Shown here: positions 6,380 to 12,973 of the stretch, one piece after another
Numbering within the stretch: position 1 is the stretch's first letter
Layout of the letters: each line of letters begins with the position of its first letter
Origin: a virus
Length of the DNA stretch: 23,605 nt
Direction: 5' to 3' (one strand)
IMG/VR virus record: IMGVR_UViG_3300030103_001858
Coordinates: 1-23,605 of that record
Made by a program: the position numbers and the translations under genes
The notes under the pieces: generated by a model
The model's database searches: none
Told to the model about the DNA's origin: nothing
What the model saw: the letters and a program-made list of their open reading frames with translations, nothing else

Positions 6380-7437
6380 GGGAAACAAAACCTAAAAAAT
6401 CTTTTAGAGTATCATCAGTAATGGGTAAGTTTGATTTGCAAACTGAACATATAAAAGAACATTTTGAGGGTAATATAGATATAGATGATAATTGGCAAAT
6501 AGGATTAATAGTTGGTAATAGTGGTACAGGCAAAACTACTATTGCAAAAGAATTATTTGAAAATGCTTATGTAACTAATTTTAAATATGAAGCAGAAACT
6601 ATATTAGATGATATGCCTAAACAAGCATCTGTTGATGATATAACTAAAATATTTAATAGTGTTGGTTTTAGTAGTCCACCAAGTTGGTTAAAGCCATATT
6701 CAGTATTATCGAATGGACAAAAGATGAGGGTTGATTTAGCCAATGCATTATTAAGAGAAGATGAATTGATAGTATTTGATGAATTTACATCAGTTGTTGA
6801 TAGAAATGTAGCTAAAATAGGTTCTTATGCTATGCAAAAGGCTGTACGTAAATCTGATAAAAAGTTTATAGCTGTAACTTGTCATCATGATGTTCAAGAT
6901 TGGTTGCTTCCTGATTGGGTATTTAACACAGATAGTATGACCTTTCAAAAACTTGAAGGGCAAAAAAAAAATAGACCAAAAGTTAGATTTGAAATATTCC
7001 AAACAAGAGATAAGTCAATATGGAAAGTGTTTGCTAAACACCACTATTTAAGTCACACACATAATAATGCTGCACATAGTTATGTAGCTTATGTTAATGA
7101 ACAAATAGCAGGATATATAAGTATATTACATTTACCTAACAAAAAACCTAACTTAAAAAAAGTACATAGATTGGTTATATTGCCTGATTATCAAGGAATA
7201 GGAATAGGAGGAAGATTATTAGATTTTATAGCTAAAAAATATACAAAAGAAAATTATGTAATGGGAATAACAACATCAGCACCAAGTTTAATATTTTCAT
7301 TAAAAAGACATATAGATTGGGTTTGTTATTTCTTTGGTAGAAATACAGGTAAACAAAAGATGGAAGGATTTAATAAAACAAGTACTAAAAATAGAATAAC
7401 AGCAGCATTTAGATATATAAAAAATGGACAAAAATAG
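6358..7437 (+). CDS. ABC-type ATPase fused to a GNAT (Mom-like?) acyltransferase
   Basis: This 359-residue protein has two domains. The first (about 1-205) is an ABC ATPase: Walker A GNSGTGKT (53-60), signature LSNGQ (117-121), Walker B IVFDEF (138-143, Glu142) and an H-loop-like VTCHHD (173-178). It has no membrane segments, so it is not a transporter. The second (about 210-359) is a GNAT fold: HHYLS at 228-232 and the acetyl-CoA loop QGIGIGG at 279-285, preceded by HRLVILPD. Phage Mu Mom, which modifies adenine in DNA, is a GNAT-fold enzyme, and the HHYLS segment and terminase neighbourhood make a DNA-modifying role plausible. That is inference; a protein substrate is also possible. It overlaps both neighbours (22 and 14 nt). 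Confidence 0.8.
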   Translation: MPNFNILRETKPKKSFRVSSVMGKFDLQTEHIKEHFEGNIDIDDNWQIGLIVGNSGTGKTTIAKELFENAYVTNFKYEAETILDDMPKQASVDDITKIFNSVGFSSPPSWLKPYSVLSNGQKMRVDLANALLREDELIVFDEFTSVVDRNVAKIGSYAMQKAVRKSDKKFIAVTCHHDVQDWLLPDWVFNTDSMTFQKLEGQKKNRPKVRFEIFQTRDKSIWKVFAKHHYLSHTHNNAAHSYVAYVNEQIAGYISILHLPNKKPNLKKVHRLVILPDYQGIGIGGRLLDFIAKKYTKENYVMGITTSAPSLIFSLKRHIDWVCYFFGRNTGKQKMEGFNKTSTKNRITAAFRYIKNGQK

Positions 7438-7777
7438 ACACATAAAAAAAGAAGCAATATTAAAAGCATTAGAAAATAGTTTGGGAGTAGTTACATTAGC
7501 TTGTAAACAAGCAGATATACCAAGAAGTACGTATTATAAATGGTTAAAGGAAGACAACGAATTTGCTAAGTCAGTAAAAGAAATTGAAAACATAGCTTTA
7601 GATTTTGCTGAAAGTCAATTGCATACACAGATTAAAGATGGTAGCACATCAGCTACAATATTTTATTTAAAGACAAAAGGTAAGAAAAGAGGTTATATAG
7701 AAAGAAGTGAATTAGACTTATCATCAGGAGATGAACCTATAAAAATTAATGTAAATATCAAAGGAGTTGAATATTGA
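7424..7777 (+). CDS. Terminase small subunit-like DNA-binding protein
   Basis: This 117-residue protein starts with a helix-turn-helix (about 8-42: EAILKALENSLGVVTLACKQ, then DIPRSTYYKWLKED) followed by helices and the segment ATIFYLKTKGKKRGY (about 76-90), the pattern of phBC6A51-type small terminases, in which the last block is highly characteristic. It would recognise the packaging site and assemble with the large subunit. It lies directly upstream of the large terminase and overlaps it by about 11 nt, and overlaps the ABC/GNAT gene by 14 nt. Confidence 0.85.
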   Translation: MDKNRHIKKEAILKALENSLGVVTLACKQADIPRSTYYKWLKEDNEFAKSVKEIENIALDFAESQLHTQIKDGSTSATIFYLKTKGKKRGYIERSELDLSSGDEPIKINVNIKGVEY

Positions 7778-9077
7778 TACTGAATTTACTCATACACAAG
7801 GACAAGCAATAGAATATCTATTCGATAAACAAACAACAGAAGTATTATTTGGAGGTGCAGCAGGTGGAGGTAAAAGTTGGGTAGGTTGTAGTTGGCTTAT
7901 TCTTTTATGTATTAAATACCCAAAGACAAGATATTTAATGGGTAGAAGTAAATTAGACTCATTAAAGAAAACAACATTAAATACTTTTTTTGAAGTTTGT
8001 CAAACTTGGGGTATATTAGCTAATAAACATTATAATTTTAATGCAGCATCTAATATAGTTAAGTTTTATAATGGAAGTGAAATAATATTAAAAGACTTGT
8101 TTTTATATCCATCAGATAGGAACTTTGATAGTTTAGGTTCATTAGAAATAACAGCAGCTTTTATAGATGAAGCAAATCAAATAACAGAAAAAGCAAAGAA
8201 CATAGTTGCATCAAGAATGAGGTATAAATTAGATGAATATAATTTAATACCAAAATTATTAATGACTTGTAACCCAGCTAAGAACTGGGTATATACACAA
8301 TATTATAAACCTGCTAAAGAGGGAGTTCAGAAACCACATAGACAATTTATTCAAAGTTTAGTAGATGATAATCAATTTATATCTAAACATTATAAATCAC
8401 AGCTATTAACATTAGATGAATTAAGCAAACAAAGGTTATTATATGGTAATTGGGAATATGATGCAACAAATGATAATTTAATAGAATATGATGCTATATT
8501 GAATTTGTTTAATCAAATAGGGAAACAGGGAGATAAATATATAAGTTGTGATGTAGCTCGTTTTGGTAATGATAGAACAATTATAATGCTTTGGGAAGGG
8601 TTACATATTAAAAAGATAAGAAGTATTGGTAAATCAGCTGTAAATCATGTTGTGGATGAGATTAGGCTGTTACAACAAACTAATAGTGTAAGATTGACAA
8701 ATATAATAGTTGATGAAGATGGAGTAGGTGGTGGTGTAAAAGATTATATGCGTTGCAGGGGTTTTGTAAATAATTCAAGAGCATTAAAAGGAGAGAACTA
8801 TCAAAATTTAAAAACACAATGTTATTACAAATTAGCTGATATGATTAATACTGCTCAAATAGGAATAGATTGTAATGATATAAATATGAAAAACCATATT
8901 ATAGAAGAACTTGAGCAGGTAAGAACTAAAGATGCTGATAAAGATAATAAGCTACAGATAATACCGAAAGAAACTGTTAAAGATATTATAGGACGTTCTC
9001 CTGATTATGCAGATGCTTTAGCTATGAGAATGTTTTTTGAATTAGATTCAAATTATGGTAAATATTATGTACAATAA
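7767..9077 (+). CDS. terL: Terminase large subunit
   Basis: This protein of about 436 residues packages DNA using ATP and cuts concatemers. ATPase domain: Walker A GGAAGGGKS (29-37), Walker B FIDEAN (132-137), coupling motif CNP (168-170). Nuclease domain: CDVARFGNDRT with Asp262, VDEDG with Asp316, and SPDYADAL with Asp413/Asp416. Length is usual for the family. The start is unusual: there is no ATG in the first 50 codons, so I use TTG at 7767, which directly follows AAAGGAG; an ATT at 7773, 6 nt beyond that sequence, would fit a Shine-Dalgarno spacing better. The gene ends 2 nt before a terminator-like hairpin and late motif B follows. No portal gene follows, which is atypical. Confidence 0.93.
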   Translation: MNIDTEFTHTQGQAIEYLFDKQTTEVLFGGAAGGGKSWVGCSWLILLCIKYPKTRYLMGRSKLDSLKKTTLNTFFEVCQTWGILANKHYNFNAASNIVKFYNGSEIILKDLFLYPSDRNFDSLGSLEITAAFIDEANQITEKAKNIVASRMRYKLDEYNLIPKLLMTCNPAKNWVYTQYYKPAKEGVQKPHRQFIQSLVDDNQFISKHYKSQLLTLDELSKQRLLYGNWEYDATNDNLIEYDAILNLFNQIGKQGDKYISCDVARFGNDRTIIMLWEGLHIKKIRSIGKSAVNHVVDEIRLLQQTNSVRLTNIIVDEDGVGGGVKDYMRCRGFVNNSRALKGENYQNLKTQCYYKLADMINTAQIGIDCNDINMKNHIIEELEQVRTKDADKDNKLQIIPKETVKDIIGRSPDYADALAMRMFFELDSNYGKYYVQ

Positions 9078-9079
9078 GA

Positions 9080-9109
9080 AAAGGTGCAACTCCGAAGAAT
9101 TACACCTTT
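9080..9109 (+). terminator. Hairpin after the large terminase, possible terminator
   Basis: AAAGGTG (9080-9086) pairs with CACCTTT (9103-9109); the stem can extend by two A-T pairs past one mismatch. There is no long T tract after it, so it may be a weak terminator or an mRNA 3'-end stabiliser. It lies 64 nt before late motif B. The rest of 9110-9172 is A-rich with no gene. Confidence 0.5.
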
Positions 9110-9172
9110 GAAAAACAAAAACTTTTAGAAAACGAGGACAAACATAATGATTTTAAACTAAAAACCAAATAA

Positions 9173-9186
9173 TTCTATTATATATT
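9173..9186 (+). promoter_or_regulatory. Late-promoter-like motif, copy B
   Basis: TTCTATTATATATT abuts the ATG at 9187, with TATTAT (9176-9181) 5 nt before it. It heads the tail gene block and follows the hairpin at 9080-9109. Confidence 0.55.
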
Positions 9187-9831
9187 ATGCGATTGAAAAT
9201 AAATAAAGATGGCAAAGAAAGTGTTTACACAATGATAAATAGTTGGAATGATGTAACACTTGACAAATGGATTAAATTAATAAGCAATAAAGAAAAAACA
9301 AATACTCAAGAAGCTATTGATTTGATAAGCACATTATCTGATATGCCAAAAAAGTTGATAAAAGAATTATCAATAAACGACATATCTTTAATAATGAATA
9401 AAATAGCAGTTTTACAAAACAAAGCTGAATCTAAATTAAAAAGTATTATAAAGGTAAATGATATTGAATATGGTTTCCATCCTAATTTGGAAGATATAAC
9501 ATTAGGGGAATATGCTGATTTAGAAACATATTTAAAAGATGGCATACAGAATAATTTAACTAAAATAATGGCTGTGTTGTATAGACCTATAACTGAAAAA
9601 GATGGAAATAATTATTCTATCGAAGCTTATGGTAAAAGTGATTTGAGAATGAGGGCAGAAAAATTAAAAAAAATGAAAGCAGCAGATGTAAATAATTCAT
9701 TGGTTTTTTTTTGGATTTTCGTGAAAGAACTATTGAAATGTTTGCAGCAGTATTTAATGGAACAGAACAAGAAAATACTAAACAAAGTGCAGATGAACAA
9801 TTTGCAGAAAAATGGGGTTGGTTCGGTGTGA
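9187..9831 (+). CDS. Tail assembly chaperone-like protein (lambda G-like), frameshift donor
   Basis: This 214-residue mostly helical protein resembles, by position and form, the tail assembly chaperones upstream of tape measures. Residues 15-110 are helical, around 95-150 there is ITLGEYADLETYLKDG, and around 170-185 NNSLVFFWIFVKELLKCLQQYL, a pattern I associate with the end of this family in Bacteroidetes phages. Codons 173-175 lie in a run of nine T that forms the slippery heptamer T_TTT_TTT (9705-9711). A -1 slip there would give a 256-residue fusion ending at 9956, as in lambda G/GT. The first codon directly follows late motif B. The tape measure is seven genes downstream, farther than usual. 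Confidence 0.6.
   Translation: MRLKINKDGKESVYTMINSWNDVTLDKWIKLISNKEKTNTQEAIDLISTLSDMPKKLIKELSINDISLIMNKIAVLQNKAESKLKSIIKVNDIEYGFHPNLEDITLGEYADLETYLKDGIQNNLTKIMAVLYRPITEKDGNNYSIEAYGKSDLRMRAEKLKKMKAADVNNSLVFFWIFVKELLKCLQQYLMEQNKKILNKVQMNNLQKNGVGSV
9704..9712 (+). other. T9 run with canonical -1 frameshift heptamer
   Basis: In the frame of the upstream gene the codons read GTT TTT TTT TGG, giving T_TTT_TTT at 9705-9711. The -1 frame has its last upstream stop at 9693-9695 and is then open to 9956, so the slip site lies just inside the allowed window. A homopolymer read error is the main alternative. Confidence 0.5.
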
Positions 9832-9956
9832 TGTATCGGTTGACAAATGGAGAAATAATTAATTTGGAAAGAATAACTAATTTAAGTTTATATGAGTGTT
9901 TAACTTGGCTAACTTATGAAACAGATTTAAATGAAACTAAAGCGGTACAAAGATGA
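9738..9956 (+). CDS. Tail chaperone extension / overlapping gene (lambda T-like)
   Basis: The frame is -1 relative to the preceding gene and is open from 9696. I give the ATG at 9738 (MFAAVFNG) as a possible own start, about 72 residues; by -1 frameshift at 9705-9711 the same frame becomes the C-terminus of a 256-residue fusion. The conserved-looking part is AEKWGWFGVMYRLTNGEIIN and NLSLYECLTWLTYETD, of a type found in phage tail chaperone T-domains (KWGW...LA.GDI pattern). The overlap with the upstream frame is about 94-120 nt, much longer than any other here. The 3' end overlaps the next gene as ATGA. Confidence 0.6.
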   Translation: MFAAVFNGTEQENTKQSADEQFAEKWGWFGVMYRLTNGEIINLERITNLSLYECLTWLTYETDLNETKAVQR

Positions 9957-10447
9957 CATATTTTAAAGATTATAATAATACAATAGATACATTAAAGCAA
10001 TTAGGTGCAAATCATTATCAAATACAAACTGTAGAATCAGGAGATATATATGATATGGATTTGGAAAAAAACACTATGTTCCCTTTAATGTTTATTAATC
10101 CAATAAATGCAATTGCAGGAACACATGAAATGACATTGAACTTTCAAATATTTATTATGGATTTAGTATTTCCAGACCAATCAAATGAACAAGAAGTATT
10201 ATCAGATTGTCTGCAGATATGTAATGATTTAATTGGAACATTTAAAAATGGAGAAAGTCTTTTACTATCTAATCAGGGAATAAATGCTATACCAAAATAC
10301 TTTACAGAAGGAGATATAACATTAGAGCCATTTACAGAAAGGTTTGATAGTTCAGTAACAGGCTGGGTGTTTACTTTACCAATTATTATAGAAAATGAAT
10401 ATAACACTTGTATAGCACCACAATCAACAACAGATGCAATACAATAA
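9953..10447 (+). CDS. Tail terminator/completion-like protein
   Basis: This 164-residue alpha/beta protein has the form seen in Bacteroidetes phage tail completion proteins: PLMFINPINAIAG (about 44-56), then FQIFIMDLVFPDQSNEQEVLSDCLQI in successive strand and helix (64-90), then LEPFTERFDSSVTGWVFTLP (122-142) and a final ENEYNTC. The sequence 'D.....N..EVLSD...I..D' and the 'PFTERF...GW' are diagnostic of that group in my experience. It would cap the tail or join it to the head. It starts in an ATGA overlap and ends in TAATG with a 22-codon ORF. Confidence 0.55.
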   Translation: MTYFKDYNNTIDTLKQLGANHYQIQTVESGDIYDMDLEKNTMFPLMFINPINAIAGTHEMTLNFQIFIMDLVFPDQSNEQEVLSDCLQICNDLIGTFKNGESLLLSNQGINAIPKYFTEGDITLEPFTERFDSSVTGWVFTLPIIIENEYNTCIAPQSTTDAIQ

Positions 10448-10515
10448 TGTTTAAATTTAAAATAGGAAAATTAACGATACAATTAATACCACCAAAAATA
10501 ACTTATAAAATATAA
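10447..10515 (+). CDS. Possible 22-residue microprotein
   Basis: An ATG overlapping the upstream stop as TAATG opens a 22-codon frame, MFKFKIGKLTIQLIPPKITY followed by KI, ending 3 nt before the next gene. It is basic and amphipathic. It fills what would otherwise be one of the larger gaps here and its junctions match those of real genes, but such a short frame could be chance. No homology can be judged. Confidence 0.35.
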   Translation: MFKFKIGKLTIQLIPPKITYKI

Positions 10516-10518
10516 CAA

Positions 10519-10962
10519 ATGGCAGATTTAACAACAACAATTAGTGAATCAGTAGTGCTTAATGGTGCAGTAAGAGGCACTACAAACACAGTAACAACAA
10601 CAGGAATAAATAACGTATATGAAAGAATAGTAACTTGTACTAGTTCACAAACTACACATATAGCAACTTTTAATACTAACTCTTATGGTTCAGCAGTTCA
10701 AATAGATAAAGAAGATGTTAGATATATTAGAATAACTAACTTAGATGCAACTAATCATTTAATCTTAGCAGTTGTAGGTGCAGCTACATTATATCAATTA
10801 AAAATAGGTGCAGGACAATCACATATTCTACCACTAGCAGATAATGTTATGTTAGCAGAAGCAGATACTACTCCAAGTTTTTTAAATATGGCAGATTTAA
10901 CAAGTATACAAGTAAACCCTGCTGCTACTTTAGATGTAGAAATATTTGTAGCTAGTGTATAG
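10519..10962 (+). CDS. Beta-rich virion protein, probable decoration or tail component
   Basis: This 147-residue protein is rich in Thr, Ala and Val with few charged residues and a strand-after-strand pattern (TTTISESVVLNG, YERIVTCTSSQTTHIATF, RYIRITNLDATNHLILAV, HILPLADNVMLAE, DVEIFVASV). It has no Cys pair or catalytic motif. The make-up is that of a jelly-roll or immunoglobulin-like structural protein on the phage particle. It lies in the tail block between the completion-like gene and an HK97 gp10-like gene. Its role, capsid decoration or tail, cannot be fixed from sequence. Its stop overlaps the GTG start of the next gene (TAGTG). Confidence 0.55.
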   Translation: MADLTTTISESVVLNGAVRGTTNTVTTTGINNVYERIVTCTSSQTTHIATFNTNSYGSAVQIDKEDVRYIRITNLDATNHLILAVVGAATLYQLKIGAGQSHILPLADNVMLAEADTTPSFLNMADLTSIQVNPAATLDVEIFVASV

Positions 10963-11516
10963 TGAAAGCTTTAGAAAGATACTTAAATAGCTTTGGTAAA
11001 AGTATAGTCAATAAGTCTATAGGAATATTAAAAAGGAAAAAAAAAGAAGTAACAGGTGCTTTGATTAATAGTATCAAATATAAACTTATTAAAACATCAG
11101 AAGGCTATACAGTTCAATTTAGCATGTTAGATTATGGTAAATTTATGGACAAAGGAGTATCAGGTGCAGGTGGAGAGATTAAAACAGGAAAAAATAAAGG
11201 TCAATATACAGGTATAAGAAGTTTTACAGATTATAAAGGTGTAACTAAAAAAAGTCCATATAGTTATAAAACTAAAATGCCACCAACTAATGTATTTGAT
11301 AAATGGATAGTAAAAAAGGGAATAGCGCCAAGAGATGAAAAAGGAAGATTTATAACTAGAAAAAGTTTAAAATTTGCTATTGCAAAAAGTATTTATATAA
11401 AAGGAATTGAAGGAATAAGTTTTTTTCAAAAACCATTAGGATTAGAATTGAAAGGTTTTTCAACAGAAGTTGCAAAAGCAGTAAAACAAGATGTATTAAA
11501 TAATTTAAGAAAATGA
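10962..11516 (+). CDS. HK97 gp10-like / neck or tail-completion protein
   Basis: This 184-residue basic protein starts at GTG 10962 in a TAGTG overlap. N-terminal helices (1-40) lead to VTGALINSIKYKLI and YTVQFSMLDYGKFMDKGVSGAGG (about 30-70), the pattern of HK97 gp10-type proteins that bridge head and tail: a GaLa-S-i block followed by a strand and a 'YG.F.d.G' block. Residues 70-110 form a lysine/glycine loop, unlike short members. The C-terminus is helical. I judge the family assignment likely, the exact role less so. It overlaps the next gene as ATGA. Confidence 0.6.
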   Translation: MKALERYLNSFGKSIVNKSIGILKRKKKEVTGALINSIKYKLIKTSEGYTVQFSMLDYGKFMDKGVSGAGGEIKTGKNKGQYTGIRSFTDYKGVTKKSPYSYKTKMPPTNVFDKWIVKKGIAPRDEKGRFITRKSLKFAIAKSIYIKGIEGISFFQKPLGLELKGFSTEVAKAVKQDVLNNLRK

Positions 11517-12973
11517 TAATAGAACAGAAACCATTATATAAAACATTACCTGTAGGACAAGATATTATATTTACAGTTTCAGATAATACTATAGTAGCTA
11601 ATAATTATAATGTAAAATTTACAGCAGAAGTTTTTATATCAAATAGAATGAGTGGTGTTTTTCAACCTGCATCTTTAGTATCAACATTAAAAGTAACACC
11701 TAACAATAAAGGAGTAGGTATTTTTTCTTTACAACCAATATTAGAAAGTTATGTAAGACCACAATATCAAGGAACTAACTTTGATGGTGTTATATATAGT
11801 ACATATAAAGGAACTGCTTATTCAGATGATTATCCACATCCTATACATTTGATTGACAAATATGCTAATAATAAAAACAATGCTAGATTTTTTGGCATTT
11901 CTTTTAATATAGAATATTATACATCAGCTACATCAACTACACCTTTAAGCTTTTCTAAACCTATTTTATCTGAACAATATTTAATATTTAATGGTGTTCT
12001 TAATTATGATGATGTACTTCAATCTCTAAATGGTAACTATGGTTTTAATTTAAATAAAGATAAATTAGTTTTAAATAATTATTATTCTGAATTAGGTAAA
12101 TTTTTGACTAATGCACCATTAGTACAATATGCTAAATTAACTGATTATGGTACTTTTTCATTTTTAAATTTTTTAAATACTCCAACTAATAGTTTTGAAA
12201 TAGGAACACCTAGTTCAACTGACCATAAAGTACAATTCATATTACTTAAATTATATGATAGAACAAGTTCACAATTAGGGGGTGATATACAAATAGATTG
12301 CACTAGAAATAATGGTGGCTTTGAATTTAATAATGATGATGCACAAACTAATTTAATGTATTTAGGAGTTTTCCCTGCTAATTTAGATGGTTGGAGTTCA
12401 GATTGGGATACACATAAATCTAATACATCTTATTACACAATACAAGCTTTTGACGACCAAGAAGTAGCAATTAGTCAGTTATATACGATTAACATAATAG
12501 GTAATAGCTGTAAAGGTTTTGAAAGTATTAGATTAACTTGGCTTAATCAATATGGCACTTGGGATTATTATACTTTTAAAAAGAAGTCTATAAAATCATT
12601 ACAAACTAATAGAACTTCATACACACAATTAGAAGGTACTTGGAATGAAAATAAGTATAAAATATATGGTTATAAAGGTGGTAAGAAAAATTTTAGAGTA
12701 AATACTAAACAATTAATTACTGTAAATACAGATTTTATAAATGAATCTGAAGCAGTATGGTTTGAAAACTTAATTAATAGCACAGATGTTTATTTGTTAA
12801 ATGGTTATGATGGTACATTAAGCGATACTAATTTTGGTATAACTAATAAGTATGTTGAACCTGTTACAGTTACAACATCTAATTATATTAGAAAAACTAT
12901 AGCTAATGATAAATTAATTCAATATACTTTTCAGTTAGAAAAAACACATAATAAAAGGTCACATTCAGTATAA
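11513..12973 (+). CDS. Beta-rich tail/baseplate protein, 486 aa
   Basis: The sequence is dominated by short strands rich in Thr, Ser, Asn and Tyr, with no Walker, protease or glycosidase motif. N-terminal residues 1-80 look like a beta-sandwich (QKPLYKTLPVGQDIIFTVSD). The C-terminal 100 residues include TKQLITVNTDFINESEAVWF and LINSTDVYLLNGYDG, then a strand hairpin to KRSHSV, a pattern seen in Bacteroidetes phage tail proteins encoded next to a large baseplate gene. It is not portal-like, which would be helical. I infer a distal-tail or baseplate component. It is coupled at both ends (ATGA, TAATG). Confidence 0.5.
   Translation: MIIEQKPLYKTLPVGQDIIFTVSDNTIVANNYNVKFTAEVFISNRMSGVFQPASLVSTLKVTPNNKGVGIFSLQPILESYVRPQYQGTNFDGVIYSTYKGTAYSDDYPHPIHLIDKYANNKNNARFFGISFNIEYYTSATSTTPLSFSKPILSEQYLIFNGVLNYDDVLQSLNGNYGFNLNKDKLVLNNYYSELGKFLTNAPLVQYAKLTDYGTFSFLNFLNTPTNSFEIGTPSSTDHKVQFILLKLYDRTSSQLGGDIQIDCTRNNGGFEFNNDDAQTNLMYLGVFPANLDGWSSDWDTHKSNTSYYTIQAFDDQEVAISQLYTINIIGNSCKGFESIRLTWLNQYGTWDYYTFKKKSIKSLQTNRTSYTQLEGTWNENKYKIYGYKGGKKNFRVNTKQLITVNTDFINESEAVWFENLINSTDVYLLNGYDGTLSDTNFGITNKYVEPVTVTTSNYIRKTIANDKLIQYTFQLEKTHNKRSHSV

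Noticed and set aside
6342-7002. Minus-strand frames at 6342-6533 and 6790-7002
   Set aside because: Antisense to the ABC ATPase motifs, which are clearly under protein constraint on the plus strand; no gene-like features.
7763-7766. GGAG before the terminase as evidence for general Shine-Dalgarno use
   Set aside because: Most starts have no such sequence at proper spacing; this one is isolated and overlaps the small terminase coding sequence.
9704-9712. T9 run as a sequencing error that splits one gene
   Set aside because: Not excluded, but both downstream frames look like functional protein and the slip heptamer is in the exact frame and place expected for programmed shifting.
11830-11838. 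A perfect TTATCCACA (DnaA box consensus)
   Set aside because: It is single, lies inside a tail gene, encodes ordinary protein sequence and is about 10 kb from the replication genes.
11513-12973. The 486-aa protein as the missing portal
   Set aside because: Length fits, but the sequence is strand- and loop-rich with Thr/Asn/Tyr and has no long helices of the portal stem and clip, and the position is inside the tail block.
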